This document shows positions 1-9,300 of a DNA stretch of 13,265 bases, piece after piece. The stretch lies in contig FTLJ01000509.1 in assembly GCA_900155495.1 (NCBI GenBank), positions 1-13,265 on the forward strand, in the 5' to 3' direction. This DNA comes from Porogramme epimiltina (lineage: Eukaryota; Basidiomycota; Agaricomycetes; Polyporales; Polyporaceae). Each line of letters starts with the position of its first letter. The stretch's first letter is position 1. A program made the translations under genes and the position numbers. Below the pieces are notes generated by a model. The model saw nothing but the letters and a program-made list of their open reading frames with translations, was not told the DNA's origin and did no database searches.

Positions 1-463
1 TCAAAAAGTAAAAAACATTGCAATAGTTTTGTGAGTCACTGTATGCTGAAATAGCTGCGCCTTCAAACTTAGACGTAGCAGGTCCTTCACCAAATCATAC
101 TTACACAGCCATCTAGATGGAGCTCTAGCAGCAGGTCACAGAAGTTCACATCGCGCAGGGGTGAGGGGAGGTGATTGACATTGCGGCCCACGCCCCAGAG
201 CCTTCGCGCCATAGATATTCATGATCCCCATCGGAATTCACTGGAGTTCGCTGGTGTGCCGAGTCCCGATCTGAATAGTGCTGACCTCGACGAGACAGAT
301 GTAATCGGAAAGGCAGAATACGTTATAGTGAATATACCCGAATGATATGTGTACCAAAGTTATCGCTGCTGAGAAAGTGTCTACAACGCGGTGCTCTAAA
401 CTAAGCTCATATCATCTGATTCGAAAGGCTTAATAGTGGTCCGGTGCTTGTGGTGAGTTTGGA
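1..463. other. Non-coding flank downstream of gene A, partly duplicated downstream of gene C
   Basis: No gene is seen. From about 280 to 463 the sequence aligns loosely with about 9110-9300 in matching order (for example gctgacctcg with gccgacctcg, and acaacgcggtgctc with acaacgcggtactc). This suggests the duplicated unit carried its 3' flank. Nothing recognisable lies in 1-280. Confidence 0.55.
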
Positions 464-2474
464 CTAATCGACGTATTTAACAGAACCAGACATCAACACC
501 CAGTCTGCGAGTCGCGGCTCGTAGTTACCCTTGCAGTCCCCCTCGCAGCCCTCTTTACGCCCGCAGGCCCCCTCGCAGCCCCCCTTGCTAAGCCGATGCT
601 GCACGCTCCGGTGCACCAGAATTTGCTTGCCTTTGGGCGCCGTGCGACCCTTGCTCCGTCGCAGCCTCACGCCACCGTCAGTCAGCCTAACTTAAACCTA
701 GAGACTACGCCAGCAGATACTCACGTATATAGGAGCTCGATGATCCACCACCACCACGTGGCCACGAGCTCGTCATTGAGCTTGCGTCTCACGTCTGTCT
801 GATCCTCCGCGTCCACCTGCGGCTCCACACGGTCCTGCAGCCCCGTGTGCTCCCGCTCAGACGTCCCCGGCACGAGCTTATCAGCGCCATCCACGTCCAC
901 ACAAGCCAAGGACTTAGGATCGAGCCTGATCTCTTTGAGTTGTTCTGGGTCGAAGAGGATGCCTGTGGATGTACGGAAGCACTCGCGCACCATCCACCGG
1001 AGCGAGATATGTGCGAGCGACTTCTTCTCCGTGTTTTGCATCGCACCACCGCCCACATCTGTAAAGGAAAAATGGGTACGTTAGTGGGTTGGCCCCACAA
1101 ATGAAGTCCCACGCGTGCGCGCGAGCTTCCGCGTGGCGAAAGCTCGAGACTCTCAAAGAAACACGCACCGCAGTGACACCCAGCGAACCACACTTCCTTC
1201 ACGTCTGTCTTTTCGTCCGCCTCGGTGCAATCGTCGCCATCGCCATGAAAGTAGTCCGGCTTGAATTTAACCCGGCGTTCATCGAGCGAGAGCGCGTGCC
1301 GGAAGGTGCGAATCGCAGTGTTGTGCGCGATGAACGGCAACGTACGCGGGATCACGCCTACCGAGCACACGGTGTCCCTGCAGGGCAAGAGAAAGAACGA
1401 ACATGTCCGAAACGAGACGAGGCGCACGCGAAAGCAATGGGGGAGAAGGGATAACGGTCCGTCAGTCTCGAGTTGATGCTCATGCCAAACCGCGGCCGCA
1501 ACTCACCAAACACCGATGAAGTTAATTTCGACGTTGATGCAGAACGTTTCCTTGTACTCTTTACTCTCAACGTCGGCGTCCTTGTCCGTGCGCGTGTACA
1601 TCTTATACGCGAATGGGATCTGCTGGTGGTTCTGCGGCGGTAGCAGCCCAACCCTGTGCAACATCCCTGCAAGTGCGCGGGCGGTATAGGCCCCACGGGA
1701 GAACCCAAAAAGGCAGATCTTGTCGCCTGCTTTATCTGGTGTCGGGAAGGGCAGGAAGATTGGTGTATAGAGAGTGAGAGACAGAGGAAAGTGTTGCGTT
1801 AGCGCGACGTAGCCAAGGTATCGGAGTCACTGTAGGGCAACATACAGGTCTGCATGAGGAACTCGTATCCGCCTGCATAAGTCACCGAAACGTAGGCGTG
1901 AGCGAGACGTCCGGGTGTGATATAAGGACAGAACGCAGGGCAAACGTACTCATGACATGGTGGTCGAGGTCCCAAGCGACGGCCAGGTCGATGAATTTCG
2001 CCGTGGCGTGCCCGAGAGTCGTGAGCAGTTGTCGGCTCGTGTAGGTACCGAGGCCACTCTGTGTAAACGAGGTGGGCGCGCGAGGCGGGTACGCCACCAT
2101 ACGTTACGATCGCGATCGTGCATTCTGCAGGGTGGCACTGCGCACCTGGTAGTACACCATCTGCCGGCTACGAGCATCGCGCTCGAGCAATCTGAGGAAC
2201 TTGACGACGTTCGAGTTCTGCGCATGCACAGCGGGATGTAAGGTCAGAATTGCGTAACAGGAGCATGCACGCCGCCGCCGCCTTGGGGAGGGTGGCGCAG
2301 TGGGGAGCAAGATGCACGCACATCCTTGTCAAATTGGTCGCCCGTGCCATCGAAGCAGAGTACGAGCGTCTTCGACGTGTCGGAGCTGTCCGGAATTATG
2401 GTGCTGGTGTCCTTGGATTCAGCTGCCGAGGCAGCTGTGAGGGACGGTGCGGGCTTGGCGTTGTCAGAGGACAT
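464..2474 (-). CDS. Gene A: DUF2235 (Tle1-like) alpha/beta hydrolase, 8 exons
   Basis: Minus-strand exons, 5' to 3': 2474-2322, 2217-2146, 2058-1950, 1872-1846, 1735-1507, 1377-1169, 1058-725, 665-464. Together they encode 444 aa and end in TAG. All introns are GT-AG and the phases agree. The ATG at 2474 has a purine at -3. Residues 36-48 hold the family's N-terminal CFDGTG motif. GFSRGA carries the likely nucleophile Ser133, GVWDT gives Asp198, and GCHCDVGGG gives His265. These match the DUF2235/Tle1-like hydrolase fold, expected to be a soluble esterase or phospholipase-like enzyme; the substrate is unknown. The C-terminal part has an [12 protein letters not shown] segment (here [12 protein letters not shown]), a Trp run near residue 370 and a VHRSV motif (395-399). 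A Cys/Gly-rich repeat lies at 406-424. Only 17 residues separate KFK from TDVKEVWF, fewer than in genes B and C. Family and exon plan are secure; the catalytic residue roles are by family analogy. Confidence 0.87.
528..588 (-). repeat. Short tandem repeat coding a Cys/Gly-rich stretch in gene A
   Basis: About five imperfect 12-bp units (ccctcgcagccc-like on the plus strand, with one 7-bp interruption) lie inside the last exon of gene A. The unit is a multiple of three, so the frame is kept. It adds GCEG-type residues (406-424) between the conserved VHRSVQHRL and PRLADW segments. Gene C has only a short linker there. Confidence 0.65.
2106..2119. repeat. 14-bp perfect palindrome in intron 2 of gene A
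   Basis: The sequence acgatcgcgatcgt is its own reverse complement and lies in intron 2 (2059-2145). Shortened versions occur in intron 2 of gene C (near 11178-11189), gene B (near 3979-3989, GCACAATCGTAAC) and the relic near 8591-8602. It may simply be ancestral intron sequence. Confidence 0.6.
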
Positions 2475-2646
2475 GGCGGTTCTTCAGTCTGCAGTGTGAG
2501 CTAAGAGAGGGTCGTGAAGGTGTGAGACACAATGCTTTGGGGCTAGCGCAAGTGGGATGTCTGTAAGCAACTGGGATGGGTTCCAAGTAAGCGAGCGGGT
2601 GAGGGCTGAGGAGCAGAATGGTGAGGGGCTATGAGAGACCACTTGG

Positions 2647-2654
2647 TTTTTATA
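2647..2654 (-). promoter_or_regulatory. TATA box of gene A
   Basis: The minus strand reads TATAAAAA, about 175 bp upstream of the gene A ATG. The preceding bases (catg) and the upstream stretch near 2670-2690 (CTGTGAACAGACGG) align with the same region upstream of gene C. Conservation between paralogues in otherwise diverged spacer supports a promoter element. Confidence 0.55.
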
Positions 2655-3249
2655 CATGCTGGAGCAACCGTCTGTTCACAGAGGATTAAATCGGATAAAA
2701 ATGGCTTCCGACGTATACGTGTAAGCTTAGTGGATGCATGTGTTTGAAAGTGGCAGGGTGAAGTGCACTTTTCGGTTCTGAGACAGCTAAGGGTTAGCAA
2801 TGAGGTAAGTGAAAAAGGGCGGGCCCTGGCCCTGGGGATACGCCGACGCGGGAAGGCGGTATATGGCGCCCGCGTCGTTAAAGAGCAGATCGCATACATA
2901 TTTATCTTTGAAGAACTTACCGCCTAGAGGCGGATAGTGGGCGACGACGATGTGCGCGCTCGCCCTGGTGTTGTGTGCGAAATACTTGGATCAGCGAGCG
3001 CGAACTTGATAGAATTGTGCGCGCGACGCCTGCAGTCGCTATCGGCACTTGTCATGGAGTCTGTCGTTTGTCGGATACGCGGACGGGGTGTCACCACTCT
3101 GCACGAGAACGACAAGCCGGAGCTGGGAACCCCGACACAGTTGGTGGCATAGTGGCAGACATCGGATGGAGAGGCACGAGCACCGGAGACCAGGCCCGGG
3201 CGCTGACGTGGCGCTGGCGGACTTGAGACGCTCCGCTATCACCGATTGA

Positions 3250-3330
3250 TTGCCTTGAACTTGGCACGACGCTCATCCAGAACACTGCAAAGGTCGCCCG
3301 CGTTCGGTATTCAAAATGGGTGAGGCCACA
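3250..3330 (-). pseudogene. Possible DUF2235 relic (exon 6 LDERRAKFK segment)
   Basis: On the minus strand a short stretch reads VLDERRAKFKA and then hits a stop (TGA). Genes A, B and C have the equivalent [20 protein letters not shown] and [10 protein letters not shown] in exon 6, and LDERRAKFK is the common form in this family. The bases just upstream (near 3290-3325) resemble the codons for [10 protein letters not shown] with small deletions. No GFSRGA, GCH or DVGGG pieces were found around it. The match is short, so chance is possible. Confidence 0.3.
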
Positions 3331-3599
3331 GCCTTCCGTCGGAGTCAAGCTCACCTATTAGACCAGACTACCCTGCCTTGGCCAAGTAAGCATGCCCATA
3401 ATGTAATGCTTGCCCAGATGTAGCCCAACGCGCTCACGTGCTCCTGGAGCCCCTGGGGTATTTCAAGTTATTTGACTCAGGGGTTGGACTCGACCTCCAC
3501 ACACATTCACGACCTTTCACGACCCTTTGCAAACTCATGCCCTCCCTCGGTGACACCTCTCCCTCCGCCTTGGGCCTCTTCAATCACACCCAAAGTACG

Positions 3600-6328
3600 A
3601 TGGATTGCACTCGTCCCCCGCTGGAGGACCTGCATCCCATGGCCGTCACGAGCGTGCATTCACCATCGAACGAGTTTGGGGACACCGACATCGTCCCTCT
3701 GTACAACCCCGCCGCTCCTCGGACGCTCGTCGTCTGCTTCGACGATACGGGCGAGCAATTTAACTCGGATGTGCGTACCTCCCGCTCCTCGCCACATCGC
3801 CGACCTGCAGGTGGTTGTGGCGCATCCATCCCTATTCTGTGAAGCTGATCGTACACGCTACCGTACCTGCAGGAATCGAACGTAGTCAGATTCTTCAGCC
3901 TCCTCAAGCGCGATGACACTCGCCAGCAGATGGTGTACTACCAGGTACGTGGCACTGCGCCTACTGCGCCCGAAAAAGCACAATCGTAACGTGTAGTGGT
4001 GCACCTGCCTCCGCCCCGTCTGCACAGACTGGCGTCAAGATCGATACGGGCCCACAACTGCTTAAGCCCCTCGTGACCGCGATGTCGAAGATGTTCTACC
4101 GGGCCATCGCTCAGGACCTCTACTCGCGCGTCATGGGTGCGTTTGTCTTGCGTTGTGTACCGACGTTGAGTGTGGACCGCTCACTCACCCCTCGGTCTCT
4201 TTGTCTCGTGTAGGCGGATATGAGTTCCTTATGCAGAGCTGTACGTCATGCCGCGCGCACCCCTAGGTGGCGTCTCGCTCACCTAACGCCTCCCCTCGCG
4301 CGACCCTGGCTTTCATTCCCGCCACCAGACCAACTGGGCGACAAGATCTGCCTTTTTGGCTTCTCCCGCGGGGCGTGTGCCGCCCGTGCCCTCGCGGGGA
4401 TGCTGCACAAAGTAGGACTGCTCCCCTCGTATAACCAGCACCAGATCCCGTTCGCATATATGCTATACTCGCGCACGGATGCGCAAGGGCAGGAGCTGAG
4501 CACCGCGTTCAAGAAGACGTTCTCCATCGACGTTTCGATCGAGTTCGTGGGCGTCTGGTGAGTCGTCGCGGCGCTGGCCTTGCAACTCAGAGCGGCCTCC
4601 TCGCATCGCGTGTCGCATCAGCTCGATACTGACAGCTTGTCGCCCTGCAGGGACACCGTGCACTCGGGTAGTAAGACCGCGCACAGGCTACCATTCACTG
4701 CGTCCAACACCGCGATCCACACCTTCCGGCGAGCGCGCTCTCTCGACGAGAGCCACACCAAATTCAAACCGAATCACCACCAGCATCTGTCAAGAGGAAA
4801 AGATGGCCAGGACACGCCCGCGAGTGACTTGTTGCGCTTCTTAACTCCCGGGAGCGCCCCCAGTGAGCAGAAGGAAAGCACAGAAAAGGAACAGGAGTGC
4901 GCAGAGACTCGCTCGGGGCGCTTTATGACGGCAATGGGGATCATCGCCAAGCGGCACAACAGCAAGAACATAAACGGCAACAAGAATACGGCAAGCTCTA
5001 ACGCCACCATGAACGTCAATGTCTCCCAGTCGCCCCCGGGCGATGTCATCAAGACGGACGTCTCGAACGCGGCGGCCTTCGAGTATATGGTGAGGATGCC
5101 GGCGAAAGCGGCGGATGAGACGACAAGTGCGTCGGGCGGCGGGGCGAAGGGTCGGTTGTGGTCCGGCCTGCGCCGCGCATTGAAGCGCAAGCGGGTGACG
5201 CGTCAGACAGAGCACGCGTTCGATGACCCGGCGGTCGGCAGCGACGAGACGGACGTGAAGGAGGTGTGGTTCGCGGGGTGTCATCGCAGTGCGTATCTGC
5301 TCCTGTCGCCGCGTGCGCATACGCGCGTGGCTTCCCCTCCATTCGTGCTGGTTCGCTTATCTGCAGTTGACTTTCCTGTCACTTACATTTTTGTGCGCAC
5401 GGACGTAGATGGTATCTCGGTGCTGAACACAACGAAGCCCTCGCTCGCCCGCATCTCTCTCCGGTGGATGGTGCGCGAGTGCTTCCGCACGGGCACGGGC
5501 ATCCAGTTCCGAACGGAGCGGCTCAAGCAGATTGGGCTCGATCCCGCACAGCTCTGGCCGTACGCCGCGCCCTCCGTCGCGTTCGAACCAGAGCTTCCGC
5601 CGCTGCATCTTCTGCCCGTCGTTCATGAGTCGCACATCTTGCATTGCTCGCAGACACCACCAGAGCATGAGAGCGGGCACGTGGATGACCTTACATGGGG
5701 TGCGCTCAACGCTCTATTTGTGGACGAACATGTCCACATGCTGGACCCACTTGGGCAAGGACATGCCTCCCCACAGAGCGGTCATTGCGAAGACAGCCGA
5801 CAACCGACTGCGGTGGATGAAAATCAAGATGAGAAAGGAAGTGATGAGGATGAGGATGAAAAGTGGGCGGACGCTCCGCGTGTGGCGATGTGGGTGCTCG
5901 CCGGCGTGGCTCCATCCGACCTCTCGCCGCAAACTTTCCATCAGGGTAACGTACGTATGAGCGAGGGCAAGGAGGGGAGGGTGGACGAGGTAAGGGAAGA
6001 ACAGAAGGACTCCATGTGCCCCTTCGAACCCGACAAGGTTTCGCACAGGTGGTGGCGGCCCATCGAGGTCCGCCCGCACCACAAGCAGAAGCACTGCGCG
6101 ATGTGAGTACTCGCAGGCATGGTCTCTGGGTTTGAGTGTGAGCTGACAGCAGAGGGTGGGGCGCTGGTTAGGCTCAGCCAGGGAGGTCTCACGGAGCTCG
6201 GAGATAAGCCACACATCCTAGTGCATCGGAGCGTGAAGCTTCGGATGGAGAACAAGCACCTCGAGGGCGGGCCGTACATGCCGCGGCTGACGAACTGGGA
6301 TGAGATGGATCCCGTCTTCATTGACTGA
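3600..6328 (+). CDS. Gene B: DUF2235-family protein with degraded active-site motifs (possible pseudoenzyme or early pseudogene)
   Basis: Exons: 3600-3770, 3873-3944, 4028-4136, 4214-4240, 4329-4557, 4651-6102 (contains an unspliced or re-spliced former intron) and 6172-6328. The result is about 738 aa if that intron is read through, or 712 aa if an internal acceptor at 5366 is used; both stay in frame. The last acceptor could also be 6177. I chose ATG 3600 for its good context (A at -3, G at +4); in-frame alternatives are 3537 and 3639. Exons 2-5 have exactly the lengths seen in genes A and C. GFSRGA (Ser139), GVWDT (Asp204) and GCH (His414) remain. However, CFDGTG reads CFDDTG, DTVCSVG reads DTVHSGS and DVGGG reads DVDGI. 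About 160 residues (243-402), with Asn-rich and basic stretches, separate KFK from TDVKEVWF. A later acidic run sits near nt 5820-5870. There is no premature stop, so it may still make protein, but catalysis by the usual mechanism is doubtful. Confidence 0.75.
5289..5402 (+). other. Former intron 6 of gene B, acceptor lost, readable in frame
   Basis: Genes A and C have an intron directly after the GCHx codon, starting gtgcgt and ending in cag before the DVGGG codons. Gene B keeps gtgcgt at 5289, but the expected acceptor AG at 5401-5402 is GG. The last exonic base before the donor is A instead of the G seen in A and C. The 114 bp are a multiple of three and contain no in-frame stop, so the reading frame runs through. 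A cag ending at 5366 would give a shorter 78-bp intron, also in frame. Which form is made cannot be told from DNA. Confidence 0.7.
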
Positions 6329-6670
6329 CATCCGCTTATTATTGGAAGGGACTGCCCATAATGTTAACGAGGCGTACAACGTGTCGAATCACCGTCTTGT
6401 AGTCATGATCGATTTGACTCCAAGGAGACGAACTGTTTGTTCCATGATCTATTGACTTGCAATCAGCTGTGACCAATTGAATTTGCTTTATACATATCAT
6501 GTCCAACCATACTACTAGCACGAGTCATCAGTGTTCAAGAGACACGACCTCGGAGGTACTCCGAAGCCGCGTCAAGTACAGCAAGAATACAGGAGACCAA
6601 GATATACTTAGTTCTAGTGGCGCTTGGTGTCAATTGGCTCGGTTCAAAATCCATCTCAACTCCAGCGTCG
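6329..6670. other. Convergent spacer between genes B and E
   Basis: The 342 bp are AT-richer than the flanking genes and lie between the stop codons of genes B and E. They should hold both 3' untranslated regions. No further gene or repeat was recognised. Confidence 0.6.
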
Positions 6671-8121
6671 TTAGGAATATTCCATCTCCTCCTTATATAC
6701 GGGCAGGGCCTCCGTGTTCATCTCGTAGTCCCGGAGAACTTTCTCTTCTTGTAGTTGCTCGACTTCTTTCTGCAGAGCTGCTACCTTAGACCGAAGCGCT
6801 GAAGTTGTGGTTTCTGTGCTGGGGTTCCGTAACACCAACGCTCCTTTGGCTGGGGGTGAATGTGCGCGCATAGTCGAAGAGGGCAGCGCGGAGGGCAGAG
6901 CATCCGCCTCGGGCGGCTTGTACACCCCTGCCTCTTTGCCGTACAGGTAGGCGCCATACGATGGTGGCGCGGACGTGGCGTACGATGAGAAGGGCGTGCA
7001 CGCCGCATCGCCTGTGCGCGCAAGGTCCGGGCGTGGAGGTGTGCGGGCGCGCGTCCCATAGGAGGAAGGCCCTCTACGGCTGGAGAGGAGCCTTCGATCT
7101 CCGTCGTTGATGTTCGTGAATACGTAAACCCCTGCGGCGAAGGTGGCCTCGCTGGCCGACAACACATTGGCTTTAATGTTGTTGTCTCTCGTCCCTCCCG
7201 CACGACTATCCACGTATGTGCTGCATGAGTCAATTGATATGCGCACGCGGGGACGGTTTCGCCTCCGGTGCTTGCGGAAGACGAAGAAAAGGACCGCGGC
7301 GAGAAGGATGGCCACCGCGCTTCCGAGGATGCCACCGACGATGGCCGTTGTAGGGGACGAAGACCGCTGTGCAGTCTGATCATCACCGCCGAGCGGTGTT
7401 CCCAATGGCTGTGGCGCACTCGTAGATAGGTTCTGAGAGGAGTTGGTGTAGGCACATCGTCTCATTAGTGCTACGATCTCATTGCCTGGGCGCAGACTAT
7501 GCTCACCCCGTTGTTGGTGATCGTTGCAAAGCTTGACGTGGTTGCAAGCGAGTCTTCCACGAATGTGTATACCACACGATCGAAGAGTGTGAGGGCCGCC
7601 TTTGTGCTCCTCGTCGCTTGAATTACCAGCTCGTGTTCTATGTTCTTCAACGACTGGCCCATGAACACCAATACGTTGTATTCTGGTAAAGTTGATGTGG
7701 TCGGCGGGTGCACGAACGTCCCCACCGTTGCCCCGTCAAGGATGAACGTTAAGTTGGTGAGGGTGTCCGCAAATGGCACCGAGTTCGCAAGTACGTTGTA
7801 AACGTACACCGCGGTGCCATTGAAGCGAAGTGTAATCGTTGGGGCTATTTGTATACCCGGGGTGAACGTCGAATCGTGCCAGGTGCCATCGAATGTCTGC
7901 GAAGGGTCAAGGCGCGCAAGGCATCCGGAGCACGTCGCGCCTTGAGACCATGCGCCTGACGGGAGATACTCGGGTTTGAGCCCAGAGACGCTGTCGCCTT
8001 CCTCGTCGTCGATCGTGCGATTGGTTGGGGTTCCTGCTGCACTGCATGATACTGTGAGAAGAATGTTGAGAAGCGCGAGTAGCACCGCGGCGCGGGGGCG
8101 CCACCACGCCGAGGAGCACAT
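6671..8121 (-). CDS. Gene E: predicted type I single-pass membrane protein with secreted beta-rich ectodomain
   Basis: Two minus-strand exons, 8121-7507 and 7432-6671, encode 458 aa. The 74-bp intron has a gtgagc donor, a CTAAT branch site and a ctcag acceptor, in phase 0. The open frame extends upstream of 8121 but has no ATG there, and the ATG at 8121 has G at -3. Residues 1-30 form a signal peptide: a short basic start, the hydrophobic run AAVLLALLNILLTV, then SCSAAG. Residues about 50-205 look like a beta-sandwich ectodomain of the kind common in agaricomycete surface proteins (FDGTWHDSTF, LRFNGTAVYVYNV, DRVVYTFV), with several N-glycosylation sequons. A Ser/Thr/Pro stalk follows. The transmembrane helix is at about 234-257 and ends in FRKHRRRNR, giving a cytoplasmic tail. 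The tail is Ser/Pro-rich and ends in a coiled coil (about 416-440) and PVYKEE. Function is unknown; the ectodomain may bind glycans (inference). It is unrelated to the flanking hydrolases and convergent with gene B. Confidence 0.85.
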
Positions 8122-8489
8122 GTCGTGAATGTGAGCGGCCAGCACGCCGGCTAGAGTGAAGGTGAAAAGGTGCACCTGTACGTGGAGAAATGCTGGAGGC
8201 TATACGTCCAACGCCGGGGGGCTGTGCGATGCCACATAGTTCATATGATCTTGAGTTTCTTTGTCGGAGCGTCCTATCTGTCAATCAAGTAGTGAGCTTG
8301 TATCTTAGTTTATGATGGAGAACAGGTCAGCCTGCGGTCTAGACAAAGAATACAAGCTGCGTGCGTTGCTGTCTTCCCGTGTGAGGGGGCTACCTGTATA
8401 CTGTATCCGGTAGCCAGGAGGATCTAGTAAATTGCAATGAGAATATTGAATGCTTGGTAGAACAAGATAGGCAATCGACCATTCCTCGC
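8122..8489. other. Upstream region of gene E
   Basis: It contains the presumed promoter and leader of gene E (minus strand). No clear TATA box, upstream ATG-based gene or repeat was seen. Confidence 0.45.
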
Positions 8490-8708
8490 GGCACGAGCAT
8501 CTCATAGGTCTGACTGCACACAGGGGCTTCGTCATTAGAGCGGCATAGTGTTTACACGAACGAGGCGGGAGCATGCCGTTCATGTCGCCGTCGCAATCGT
8601 GCACCGTCGGAGGCAGCATCACGCACCTGGTACTAGTACACCGTCTGCTCGGCGGCGGTGGTCGCGTTGTTTAAGCAGGCTGAAGAACTTGACGACGTTC
8701 GAGTTCTG
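8490..8708 (-). pseudogene. Decayed DUF2235 fragment (exon 2, intron 2, start of exon 3)
   Basis: On the minus strand a cacacag acceptor at 8708-8706 is followed by codons for NSNVVKFFSLLK, the exon 2 signature of genes A, B and C. The rest of the exon (to 8627, before gtgcgt) is 79 bp instead of the invariant 72. It is shifted out of frame and contains a TAG. The following intron resembles intron 2 of A, including the GCACGATTGCGA element near 8591-8602 and a ctcccgcctcgtt stretch. After it, an ALMTKPL-like segment near 8540 recalls exon 3 of gene B. No exon 1 and no later exons (GFSRGA, DVGGG) were found nearby, so this is a truncated relic, not a gene. Confidence 0.72.
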
Positions 8709-9300
8709 TGTGGGTGCGGCAGGGCCGCCGTAAGCGCAGGCGGGTACCGGACACACGCAGACATGGAATGGTGGATTGAGGTCGAGTACTAGCTATTACA
8801 CTGCCGCCCCGTGCGCTGTCACTACGCGGGCAAGTCATTTTAGGCGCCCGTCTCCAGTGATCATGACCTACTTAGGCGCAACAAGTTGCCCATGGAAAGT
8901 TACAGTGACAGATGAGGTGGGTGTGGCACGTCCCCCCTGTCCTTTCAAGACCATATTGTAATGGACCGGCTGATTAATAGTACGTGGCGTTTCGAAACTT
9001 GGATTTAGCGTCTGTGAGGGAGGTCTGTGCAAGTTTACTAGTCGAGCGGGTTCGAAATGCGCCGGAGATATGCTCAAGTGGCTTGGTTTGTAGTCTGGGA
9101 CGTGGTGGATAAGAACAATGCCGACCTCGGTGAACACTGAAAGGTGCTCGGGAGGGTAGAATACAACAATACGTTCAATTAGGGGGCACGCCCGAGCGAG
9201 ACATTTACTACATCCATCGCGTGCTGATAAAGCAACCACAACGCGGTACTCCCAAAGCTAAGGCTAACACGGAAGGCCGGGTATTGGTAATGAATTTGAG
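8709..9300. other. Spacer between the DUF2235 relic and gene C
   Basis: About 9110-9300 is the 3' flank of gene C and resembles the flank after gene A. The rest has no recognisable gene. The longest open frame (minus, 9239-8868) begins without an ATG and shows no domain-like composition. Confidence 0.5.

Larger units (their letters stand above)
2475..3599. other. Divergent intergenic region between genes A and B
   Basis: This 1.1 kb holds the gene A leader and TATA box at the left. The motif ttcacgaccct occurs in the leader of A (minus strand, about 2507-2518) and upstream of gene B (about 3516-3527). A possible DUF2235 relic lies at 3250-3330. The stretch before gene B (3480-3590) is pyrimidine-rich, as in many fungal leaders, but no TATA box was seen there. 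The remaining small open frames are unsupported. Confidence 0.5.

Noticed and set aside
2543..2899. A 118-codon ATG open frame on the minus strand upstream of gene A
   Set aside because: It spans the conserved TATA box and leader of gene A and has low-complexity, domain-free content.
2937..3249. Small overlapping plus-strand frames (2937-3152, 3049-3249) as a possible gene or transposon piece
   Set aside because: No splice-consistent model or known motif; only the minus-strand LDERRAKFK match nearby is suggestive.
4774..5320. Overlapping open frames of 138 and 159 codons on the minus strand, opposite gene B
   Set aside because: They lie opposite the GC-rich coding insert of gene B, show no domain and are explained as frame shadows.
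8868..9239. A 123-codon minus-strand open frame downstream of gene C
   Set aside because: No ATG near its start; it overlaps the duplicated 3' flank and has no domain-like features.
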